Part shown: one piece after another, positions 56,600 to 64,000 of the stretch
Layout of the letters: every line of letters begins with the position of its first letter
Position numbering within the stretch: the first letter of the stretch is position 1
Origin: Bremerella sp. JC817
GTDB taxonomy: Bacteria; Planctomycetota; Planctomycetia; Pirellulales; Pirellulaceae
Length of the DNA stretch: 64,000 nt
Assembly (NCBI RefSeq): GCF_040718835.1
Contig: NZ_JBFEFG010000281.1
Span: forward strand, 186,001-250,000
Direction: 5' to 3'
The notes under the pieces: generated by a model
The model's input: only the letters and a program-made list of their open reading frames with translations
Database searches by the model: none
What the model was told of the DNA's origin: nothing
Program-made: the position numbers and the translations under genes

Positions 56600-58012
56600 A
56601 TGCGACTTCTGCAACTATCGTTATCGCTGCTGCTTCTATTCACGCTCTCAGCAACCAGTTTCGCCGCCGATTCGCCACCCAATGTGATCATGGTCTTCAT
56701 CGACGACATGGGCTGGGGAGACTTCTCTTGCTTTGGGAACGAAGCGGCGACCACAGAGCATTGCGATCGTCTCGCCGCCGAAGGAATTCGCTTCACGCAG
56801 TTTTATGTGAACTCGCCCATTTGCTCGCCATCGCGCACGGCGATCTCGACCGGGCAGTATCCGCAGCGTTGGAAGATTTCTTCGTACCTGGCCGATCGCC
56901 AGATGAACCATCGGCGTGGCATGGCCCAGTGGCTCGATCCTGCCGCTCCAATGCTGGCTCGCCAACTGCACCAAGCTGGCTATGCCACCGGGCACTTCGG
57001 CAAGTGGCATATGGGTGGCCAACGCGATGTGGGCGAAGCACCGCTGATCACCGAATATGGTTTCGATGCGTCACTGACCAACTTCGAAGGCCTCGGAGAC
57101 CGCGTGCTGCCTCTGCTAGATGCCTACAACGGCAAGAAACCTCGTCGGTATGCCTTGGGGAGCGACAACCTCGGCCGCGGCAAGATTACCTGGCAAGACC
57201 GGAGCCAAGTCACCCAGTCGTTTGTCGACGCCGCTGTCGATTTTATTCGCAAAGCCCAAGCCGACCAGAAGCCGTTCTACGTGAACGTTTGGCCTGACGA
57301 CGTTCACTCACCTTTCTTTCCACCGAAGGCTCGTCGCGGCGACGATTCGAAGCGTCAGTTGTATCTCGGTGTGCTGGAAACGATGGATGAACAGCTCGGC
57401 ACGCTTTTCGATCTGGTTCGGAATGATCCTAAGCTTCGCGACAACACGCTGATTGTGATGTGCTCGGACAATGGACCCGAGTTCGGCGCTGGCTCGGCTG
57501 GTCCTCTGCGAGGGCACAAGACAACGCTGTACGAAGGAGGCATTCGCTCGCCACTGGTGGTCTGGGGTCCTGGTTTGATCGCCTCCCAAGACAGTGGTCA
57601 GGTTAACGAGAGTTCGGTCTTCGCCGCCTTCGACCTGGTGCCTAGCTTGCTGCAAATCTGCCAGGCCGATTTCACCGGGATCGAGTTCGACGGTCAGCCA
57701 CTTCCCGATGTGCTGCTGGGGAAATCGAAGGCATCGCGCGAGAAGCCACTCTTCTTCCGCCGACCTCCCGATCGTCCGGCGATTAACAAAGAGCAACTGC
57801 CCGACCTCGCTGTGCGGGATGGCAACTGGAAACTGCTTTGCAGTTACGATGGTTCCGAAGTCCAGCTATTTAATCTGCTTGATGATATCGGCGAGACCAC
57901 GAACGTTGCCGCGGGCCATCCGGAAGAAGTTGCTCGCCTGAAGGGCAAACTGATGCAATGGAATGCCTCGATACCGGCCGACAACGGAGCCGATTGGGAA
58001 CCGAAGCCATAG
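56600..58012 (+). CDS. Secreted type I sulfatase (second)
   Basis: 470 residues with a signal peptide (QLSLSLLLLFTLSATSFAAD). Sulfatase core: FIDDMGWGDFSCFG with metal Asp residues (D35/D36), and the formylglycine site C75-S-P-S-R79 followed by TAISTGQYP. SDNGPEFGAG and 'GHKTTLYEGGIRSPLVVWGP' match the family. C-terminal 'GNWKLLCSYDGSEVQLFNLL' is present. It is not closely related to the sulfatase at 24828 and may have another sulfated glycan as substrate. Confidence 0.94.
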   Translation: MRLLQLSLSLLLLFTLSATSFAADSPPNVIMVFIDDMGWGDFSCFGNEAATTEHCDRLAAEGIRFTQFYVNSPICSPSRTAISTGQYPQRWKISSYLADRQMNHRRGMAQWLDPAAPMLARQLHQAGYATGHFGKWHMGGQRDVGEAPLITEYGFDASLTNFEGLGDRVLPLLDAYNGKKPRRYALGSDNLGRGKITWQDRSQVTQSFVDAAVDFIRKAQADQKPFYVNVWPDDVHSPFFPPKARRGDDSKRQLYLGVLETMDEQLGTLFDLVRNDPKLRDNTLIVMCSDNGPEFGAGSAGPLRGHKTTLYEGGIRSPLVVWGPGLIASQDSGQVNESSVFAAFDLVPSLLQICQADFTGIEFDGQPLPDVLLGKSKASREKPLFFRRPPDRPAINKEQLPDLAVRDGNWKLLCSYDGSEVQLFNLLDDIGETTNVAAGHPEEVARLKGKLMQWNASIPADNGADWEPKP

Positions 58013-58155
58013 CATCCGACTTGCGGTGCGAGCATCCAGGTTGGTAGCTCGCCACCCAGCTATTCGCCTCAACCTGCCCTATTCGGGGAACTGGAACAGA
58101 GCTTGCACCAACCTTACTGGGGGACAACTTTTTGGACCTTAGTAAGGAGAAAGCC

Positions 58156-58488
58156 ATGCATTCCATTAATGCAAGTGAATTGAAGACCCGTCAGAATCAG
58201 GGCGAACGACTTACGTTGATCAATACCTTGAACCAGGACAACTTCGAGAAGACGAAGATACCTGGATCCATCAACATCCCGAAGACGGCGCCCGATTTCG
58301 AGTCGCGTGTCGAACAAACCATTGGCGGGAAGAATCAGCCCGTGGTCTTATATTGTGCCAGCGAAGAATGTCCTTCGTCGACCGAAGCGGCGCAGAGACT
58401 CGAAGATGCCGGCTTTTCGGAAGTGTACGACTTCGAAGGAGGTGCGAAGCAGTGGCAAGAGAGCGGAGGCGTCTTAGCCTCGGCTTGA
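58156..58488 (+). CDS. Single-domain rhodanese-like protein
   Basis: 110 residues from the ATG at 58156, chosen because AAGGAG (58143-58148) precedes it. The fold shows TLINTLNQDNFEKTKIPGSI, VVLYCASEECPSSTEAAQRL and FEGGAKQWQESGG. The active-site loop starts at C67 (CASEECPSS); a second Cys in it (C72) could form a disulfide. It may carry sulfane sulfur in the cytosol. The neighbours give no firm clue to its role. Confidence 0.9.
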   Translation: MHSINASELKTRQNQGERLTLINTLNQDNFEKTKIPGSINIPKTAPDFESRVEQTIGGKNQPVVLYCASEECPSSTEAAQRLEDAGFSEVYDFEGGAKQWQESGGVLASA

Positions 58489-58551
58489 TCTTGGCCAAAC
58501 TCGCTTCGCCAGCTTAGTGTTGGCTGATCGTTCTTGAATGAAACGACTTAT

Positions 58552-58585
58552 GGCGTTGTACTACTTAAGTGCAACGCCTTTTTTT
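58552..58585 (+). terminator. Terminator after the rhodanese gene
   Basis: GGCGTTG (58552-58558) pairs with CAACGCC (58572-58578), then T7. Confidence 0.9.
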
Positions 58586-58724
58586 GTCTCACCAAGTTAT
58601 CACACGCGATGCGTTTTGAACTTTTCATGAAGTCGATAACGGCATCCGCGCAAAACTTGCCCCACCTGGGCGGAATCGACATAGGCTTTCAAGAACTAGC
58701 CAACCTCGTTCTAAAGGGGTATCT

Positions 58725-59294
58725 ATGCCCTCCCATTACGCCGGTCCCGACGCGCGTCGCTGGAAGTCGTTCGAAAACCTGACCACAATCATCGGGGGCA
58801 TCATCATTGGATTTGCCGCTCTGAATGCCGTGATGTGGGTTCTTGCCAGCCAAGATAACTTTATCCAAGAAGTGGCCCGCAAGGATTCCCGGATCAGTTT
58901 GACCGAGGCGCGCCAGGGGGCCCAAGACTTGATCCATGAATCGCGAATCTACGCGATCGCCTATTCCATCATGGGAACCGGAATCATCGGTCTTGGAATC
59001 ATGATGATGGTTAGCACCCGGCCGCTACCCACCGTCGCGATTCTGCTGGGCGGCTTTATCGGGGCGTTCGCTTTGATGAAAGGCTGGGGAGCCTTTCAAG
59101 CATTTCAAGAAGGCGAGACGTGGTTCATCGTCCGCAACCTGGTCGCCATGATGTTCCTGGGCAGCTATGCGATGCAGGGCATTTCGCTTGGCATCGCGGA
59201 AGAGCATCCACCAACAGAAACCGCCGCGGAGGAATCACTTCCCGACGCGGCGGCAGGTTTCAAGTTTCACTCGACTAGTTATCGAGATCTTTAA
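58725..59294 (+). CDS. Hypothetical polytopic membrane protein
   Basis: 189 residues with about four membrane segments (ENLTTIIGGIIIGFAALNAV, IYAIAYSIMGTGIIGLGIMM, PTVAILLGGFIGAFALMKGW, FIVRNLVAMMFLGSYAMQGI) and soluble ends. I do not recognise the family. The last 20 bases overlap the end of the convergent alpha-2-macroglobulin gene. The tail ends in a short charged segment. Confidence 0.82.
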   Translation: MPSHYAGPDARRWKSFENLTTIIGGIIIGFAALNAVMWVLASQDNFIQEVARKDSRISLTEARQGAQDLIHESRIYAIAYSIMGTGIIGLGIMMMVSTRPLPTVAILLGGFIGAFALMKGWGAFQAFQEGETWFIVRNLVAMMFLGSYAMQGISLGIAEEHPPTETAAEESLPDAAAGFKFHSTSYRDL

Positions 59295-62200
59295 TTCCGA
59301 TCTTCATCTCGTCGGAGTTGCCAACCAGTTCTGGTGCATACATGGCCTGGGCGATCGCTGGCAATGCACTGAACTTACCGGGGATTTCGGCCCGCATGCG
59401 ATAGGTCAGCGTGTGTTTGCCGCGTGGCAGTTCTCGCACGAAGAAGTTGACCTTCTCGTCGCGAAGTTCCATGTAAGCCCCCAGCGAGTTGCCGTTGTAT
59501 CCGCTTTGCAGATCAACCGGCTCGAACCCGGCGGCCTTCTGGTCCTCGAACATCAAGTACTCGTAGTCGTTCTTGCTTTCGATCACCAGGTCGATCTCGA
59601 CCAGGTCGCCGCTTGTGATCTGCGACTCGTTCTCAAGCAAGGTTCGCGTGTACTTGACCACTTTCTCGTTCAAGGCCTGACCGCGAGCACCCACCGCCTT
59701 GGCAGTGGCATCTTCGTCTCGATCAAGTCGATAGAAGCGACGTTCGATCTTCACTTCGAGGCCTGCCTTGGTGATGAAGTTCTCCAGCGTGAAGTTCGTC
59801 AAGTAAGCACTGAAGTAGACCGGGCCTTTGCCTTTGCGGCTTAGCTCGACCTTGTGCTTGCCATCGGTCACTTGCAGACCGGTCAGTTCCACCGTGTTAT
59901 CGACCGTGAACAAGTTCTCTTTGGTGAACTCGGTTTCGGCCTTCTTTTCGCCGTCGATTAGGATTTCAACCGTCATCTCGGGATTCATTTCGTCGGTGGC
60001 CCGCAGGTAATCGGCCATTGCCTCGACGCACAAGGCGGTGTCGCGAGTCGACTTCCAGTAGGTGGCATGCTTCCGATTGTTCAGCAGGTACTTCACCAAT
60101 CGGCGAGCCGTCACGTTCTGGGCGTCGGTCGCAGACAACAGCTTCAGGTAGTAGGCATTGGCTTCGATTGCGTCGCCATACCAATACCACCAGTGGTTGT
60201 CGGCTGGCATCTTCAGGTAAGCCGTTTCGTTTTCCTCGTCCGAAACCAGGTACTGATCGAGGTTACGACGCAGCATCGTCAGCTTTTCAGCGTCCTTCAC
60301 CTGGTGCGTGGCCAGAGCGAAGACCGACAAGCCGTAGACCGAAAGGTGCGTGCGATCGCGATAGATGAACTCTCGCATCTCCGCATTGTCGTGCCCCAGT
60401 TCAACCAGCGTGGCATAGACGATCGCGTCCAGGTTGCCGGCGTTTGGTTTCCAAGGCTTCTTCTCTTGCGGCTTGGCTTGCAGCTTCTGCAGCTCTTCGT
60501 TCTGATAGTTGATCAGCCACTGGCGACCGCGAGCGATCACGTCTGGCACGACTGCGGCGTCATTACGCTGAGCAATCATCAGGCCTCGCACCACGACCGC
60601 GGTCGTATGAGGATAGCTACGTTCGCCATAGCCTGAGAACCATCCCCAGCCGCCATCGCTGTTCTGCATCTCGGTCAAACGCTGGACACCAGCTTTGACC
60701 ATTTTCTGCAGCTCCGCTTCGTCGAAGACAGGGTTGTGTCCCACGTGCCAGCGTTTGTTGCGTTCTTCCGGATCGCCAAGTTCCTGAGCGTTCAGGTTAT
60801 TCTGATGCTCGGCAATCGACTTCAAATCGATACCCATTTCGCTCAGCACCTTCCGCGTGATCACGGTCGGCACGAAGCGGTTCAAGGTCTGCTCGGTGCA
60901 GCCATACGGATAATCGCTGAGGTAAGGCAACGCTTCGACCATGGCAGCTGCCAGGCTAGGCGAGTACCGCACGATCAGACGCGAATCCTTGGGACGACGG
61001 TCCTGTGGAACGTTGATCGTGAAACCGTTGGCATCTTGCTCTGGCTGAACCGTGCCAGCCCAGGCTTCCGTCTTCAACATACCATGCACGAAGACCGGGA
61101 AGCTTTGCGACATGGCGTCCGATTCTTCATCGGTCAGCGCCTTCATCGTGATGGCCGCTTCCCCTTCGCCGGTGACCTTCACGGTCCAATCGACACGCAC
61201 TTCGCCGCCAGCCGGAATGGTTACCTTCTGGGTCAGTGGCGAGTCGCTCGACATCAGTTCGCTCGGCACATCGAGCGAGACCATCGCGGTCTTTTCGGTT
61301 TCGAGGTAGTTATGCACGTTGGCCGACAGGACCACTTCATCTGTTTGCACGAAGAAGCGAGGAGCCTGAAGCCGAACGATCAGATTCTTTCGAGTCACCA
61401 CGTCTGTTTCCGCGGACCCAACTTTGGTTCCCTGGCCCATGGCCCACGTGCGAATCTTCCAGGTCGTCAGGTTCTCAGGCATATCGAGCTTGAACTCGGC
61501 CTCCCCCTTCTCGTTCGTTTCGACGCTTCCGACCCACAAAGCGGTGTCGGCGAAGTTCGAGCGAACGGTTGGCTCGACCAGGTTGGCTTGCTCACCACCC
61601 CCCATTTCCTCTCCGGCAACTTCGAGCACGGCATCGGCAACCGGAGCTGCCGCCATCGGCGCGGCACTCTTGGCCATAGCCCGCGACTGCATCATCATGC
61701 CGCCACGCCCCATGCCAGCGCCCTCCATTCCTCCGAAGCCCATGGCATCGTTTTCCATAACCATCTGATTGTTGAACTCGTCGGCTACGCTATTGCCGAA
61801 AGCTCCCAGGAACTGCAAAGCCCGCTGCCCCTTCGGAGTCAGATTGTGGCTATACAAGCTGAGGCTATCTTCCGTATTGGGATGATGGTGGCGACGCCAC
61901 TTCCAGAAGAACTCTTTGATGTCGGTGACGTTGGAACCACCACTGATATACTCGACCGCTTTGTCGTAGACCGTCAGCACGGTCGACCCAACGAAAGGTT
62001 CGCCCGTCAGGTCGGTCAACTTCAGCTTGATCGTTCCCTGGCTACCCGGCAGGTATTCGGTCGCGTCGGTTTCGACTTGCAAGTCGAGGACGCGCGATTC
62101 TGGCGGCACCACGATATCTTTCGCTTCGTTGTGCACTTTGGCGTCGGCAATCGTCAACGCTTCGACAAAGAAGTTCGGCATGTCCTTCTTCAGGACTGCG

Positions 62201-64000
62201 ATCTCGTGAACGGTGCTCTTACCGGTCAGGCGAACAATCTTCGGTGGCAGATACACACTGTTGGAAGGTCGCACGAAGAGCAGCACCGTGCTTCCGACGC
62301 GGTTGGTGTTGATCTGAAGCTTGACGGTATCGCCAGCTTCGTATTGCTTCTTGTCGGGAATCAGTTCCAGGTCGTTGAAGCGATACTCCGAGCCGTCGAA
62401 GCCTTGGCCCCGAACGGTGAAGATGTAGCCACCTTCTTCGGTGTGACCGGCGTCGTCGGTGACGGTGAGGCTCAAACGATACTGACCGGCAGCCGACGCT
62501 TTCATCGACTGCGTTTTCGAGCCTTCGCCATTAAGCTCGACGTCCCAGGCCTGAACTTCCGTTTCAATGGGCTGCTTCTTATCGTCGTACGTGATCTTCA
62601 GCAGCTTCAGCTTGCCTTTGCCAGCGACATCGCGGGAATCGAGCGTTTGAGCCAGGAACTGTGCTTCAATCGTGTCGCCCACATCATAGTAGCCACGATC
62701 GACCCAGGTATAAACCTTGAATGGCTGACGAGCGACCAGCACCTTGCCGGTACCGACAATCGTGCGACGCGACTCGTCACGCACTTCCGCGGTGATGGTG
62801 TACTGATGGTCTTCGTTGCCATGCATTGCCTTGGCGATCGCCGTGTCGATTTCGACATCGACGGTGCCATCTTCGCCGATCTTCACTTCCTGTTCAGCGA
62901 CCAGTTCCGGTGGATTGTGAGACCAACCGATCCATGGCGGAATCGGACGAACACAGCCGACCCAGCGATTGAAGCCAGGGTACCAGGAATAGTCGTAAGC
63001 AAACCACCAATAACCCTTGCCGTAGCACCAATCCCATGGTGCGGAAGGATACCAGCGTTCGTTGTAAGGCGAACGTTCGACTTTGTACTTCACCGTGGCA
63101 TTGGTCACTGGCGAACCGAAGTAATACTTGGCGTTGATCTTAGCCGTGATTTTCTCGCCTAGCTCAACCGACTTGGAAGGAGCGTCGACGGTGACTTCAA
63201 ACTCAGGCTTCTTGTACTCTTCGATACGGAACTGAACGTTGCCCCGATCGGTGTACAAGTTGTATTGCCCCAGCTTCACATCGGAAGGGATATCCCAGGT
63301 TCCTTCCACGCCACCGTAAGCATCGGCGGTCAGGGTCTTATGGAAGATCTTGTTTCCCTGCGGATCGTGCAAACGGACCGAAATCTGCTGGCCAGCGAAC
63401 TGGCTGTTATCGGGCATGTCGTACTGCGATCGGCGTGTCCAGAATTTGAACTTCATCGATTGATCCGGACGATAGACCGGTCGATCGGTGATGCCGTAAG
63501 CACGAATCTGGGTGTAGTCGCTGTTATAAGATTGACCATACCAGACATGCTGGAAGCCCATGAACGCGAAGCGTCCCTGGTCAGTGCGAGCCATGGTCAG
63601 CCATTGATAACGCTCGGCCATCTGGTCCGATCCCAAAGTCACCTGGCCATCGGCATCAGTGAACTCGGCGAAGTTCTTCACGTCGACGTGGAACTCGTTC
63701 CGGTTGCGGACGTTTTCCATCTTGTAGCCAAAGAACTCGACGTTGGCCTTGGCGATTGGCTGACCGCTGACGGCATCGGCGACGAAGTAGTACTTCTTCT
63801 GATCGAGCTGCTTGCTGACAATGACCGTATCGACCACCCAAACCACGATTTTGCAAACGTTGCCATCCGCCATCTTGGCCGTCACCATGTAGGCACCGGC
63901 GTTGTTCAGCGGAGCATGCACGTCGACGCGACGATCGAGATGGTCCGGGCGAGGCTCGAGTTCCATCGACCACTTGGCGACCTGTTCTTTCAGATAGCCT
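59275..64000 (-). CDS. Alpha-2-macroglobulin family protein with thioester (5' end outside window)
   Basis: At least 1570 residues; the frame is open to the right edge. MG-type beta domains occupy the first part (RAYGITDRPVYRPDQSMKFK is the typical MG2 motif). A Met/Gly/Ala-rich stretch near 730-790 sits where A2M carries its bait region. The 'NLTTWKIRTWAMGQGTKVGS' segment is the canonical A2M motif. The thioester site is YPYGCTEQTLNRF, with CTEQ at about residues 1023-1026 of the visible part, in the TED domain. The C-terminus has the receptor-binding-like MG fold. Bacterial A2Ms trap proteases in the periplasm. The lipobox or anchor is outside the window. No pbpC-type partner is visible. 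Confidence 0.92.
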   Translation of the reverse strand, partial: GYLKEQVAKWSMELEPRPDHLDRRVDVHAPLNNAGAYMVTAKMADGNVCKIVVWVVDTVIVSKQLDQKKYYFVADAVSGQPIAKANVEFFGYKMENVRNRNEFHVDVKNFAEFTDADGQVTLGSDQMAERYQWLTMARTDQGRFAFMGFQHVWYGQSYNSDYTQIRAYGITDRPVYRPDQSMKFKFWTRRSQYDMPDNSQFAGQQISVRLHDPQGNKIFHKTLTADAYGGVEGTWDIPSDVKLGQYNLYTDRGNVQFRIEEYKKPEFEVTVDAPSKSVELGEKITAKINAKYYFGSPVTNATVKYKVERSPYNERWYPSAPWDWCYGKGYWWFAYDYSWYPGFNRWVGCVRPIPPWIGWSHNPPELVAEQEVKIGEDGTVDVEIDTAIAKAMHGNEDHQYTITAEVRDESRRTIVGTGKVLVARQPFKVYTWVDRGYYDVGDTIEAQFLAQTLDSRDVAGKGKLKLLKITYDDKKQPIETEVQAWDVELNGEGSKTQSMKASAAGQYRLSLTVTDDAGHTEEGGYIFTVRGQGFDGSEYRFNDLELIPDKKQYEAGDTVKLQINTNRVGSTVLLFVRPSNSVYLPPKIVRLTGKSTVHEIAVLKKDMPNFFVEALTIADAKVHNEAKDIVVPPESRVLDLQVETDATEYLPGSQGTIKLKLTDLTGEPFVGSTVLTVYDKAVEYISGGSNVTDIKEFFWKWRRHHHPNTEDSLSLYSHNLTPKGQRALQFLGAFGNSVADEFNNQMVMENDAMGFGGMEGAGMGRGGMMMQSRAMAKSAAPMAAAPVADAVLEVAGEEMGGGEQANLVEPTVRSNFADTALWVGSVETNEKGEAEFKLDMPENLTTWKIRTWAMGQGTKVGSAETDVVTRKNLIVRLQAPRFFVQTDEVVLSANVHNYLETEKTAMVSLDVPSELMSSDSPLTQKVTIPAGGEVRVDWTVKVTGEGEAAITMKALTDEESDAMSQSFPVFVHGMLKTEAWAGTVQPEQDANGFTINVPQDRRPKDSRLIVRYSPSLAAAMVEALPYLSDYPYGCTEQTLNRFVPTVITRKVLSEMGIDLKSIAEHQNNLNAQELGDPEERNKRWHVGHNPVFDEAELQKMVKAGVQRLTEMQNSDGGWGWFSGYGERSYPHTTAVVVRGLMIAQRNDAAVVPDVIARGRQWLINYQNEELQKLQAKPQEKKPWKPNAGNLDAIVYATLVELGHDNAEMREFIYRDRTHLSVYGLSVFALATHQVKDAEKLTMLRRNLDQYLVSDEENETAYLKMPADNHWWYWYGDAIEANAYYLKLLSATDAQNVTARRLVKYLLNNRKHATYWKSTRDTALCVEAMADYLRATDEMNPEMTVEILIDGEKKAETEFTKENLFTVDNTVELTGLQVTDGKHKVELSRKGKGPVYFSAYLTNFTLENFITKAGLEVKIERRFYRLDRDEDATAKAVGARGQALNEKVVKYTRTLLENESQITSGDLVEIDLVIESKNDYEYLMFEDQKAAGFEPVDLQSGYNGNSLGAYMELRDEKVNFFVRELPRGKHTLTYRMRAEIPGKFSALPAIAQAMYAPELVGNSDEMKIGIKDLDN

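Noticed and set aside
60736..63162. Plus-strand frame of 808 codons opposite the alpha-2-macroglobulin.
   Set aside because: Antisense shadow; composition is typical of reverse reading of this codon usage and the sense strand carries clear A2M motifs.

Overview
The window looks like a chromosomal piece of a planctomycete, most likely of the Pirellulales (Blastopirellula/Rhodopirellula/Bremerella type). This is inferred from gene content: two DUF1559 prepilin-like proteins, a DUF1501 protein paired with a DUF1549/DUF1553 protein carrying a planctomycete cytochrome motif, two secreted sulfatases, an SHD1-domain protein, a DUF1080 protein, Tat-exported Gfo/Idh/MocA oxidoreductase, and an alpha-2-macroglobulin. 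There is no rRNA, CRISPR array, insertion sequence or prophage. Both window edges cut genes: a MoxR ATPase on the left and the alpha-2-macroglobulin on the right.

Layout. 1-9.6 kb: end of moxR with a DUF58 gene, a planctomycete HTH protein, a DUF1080 protein, a Tat-exported oxidoreductase, an aldehyde dehydrogenase, an SHD1/zinc-ribbon membrane protein, and an ECF sigma/anti-sigma pair. 9.7-11.2 kb: a ceramidase-like secreted enzyme. 11.2-22.8 kb, all minus strand: a nearly complete Flp/Tad pilus locus in the order flp, cpaA, tadE, cpaB, cpaC, cpaE, cpaF, tadB, tadC, an unknown secreted protein, and a TadD-like TPR protein. Two stacked terminators sit right behind flp, so pilin can be made in excess of the assembly machine. 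23.4-32.2 kb: a nucleoside-type MFS transporter, a sulfatase, ATP-type PEP carboxykinase, and the DUF1549-DUF1501 pair. 32.5-45 kb: a XylR-type regulator behind a compound palindrome, two methyltransferases (one with a signal peptide), two DUF1559+lipoprotein modules, a degenerate-looking tRNA-Cys, VanZ, an SGNH hydrolase, a PAS-AraC regulator and a vWA membrane protein.

45.2-55.1 kb is the most interesting part. It holds a membrane chemoreceptor, a stand-alone E2-type acyltransferase domain, the ammonia-forming nitrite reductase genes nrfH-nrfA, and, divergent from them, a gene in which a complete ammonium transporter (Amt) is fused to a HAMP segment and a chemoreceptor signalling domain. 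I infer that this fusion senses ammonium, the product of NrfA, and reports it to a chemotaxis-type kinase. Downstream lie a MarR regulator with a possibly leaderless start and a flavin-dependent halogenase-like enzyme. 55.3-64 kb: an esterase, a second sulfatase, a rhodanese, a small membrane protein and the thioester-type alpha-2-macroglobulin.

Most strand switches are marked by clear hairpin terminators. Start codons were chosen by Shine-Dalgarno position where several were possible.
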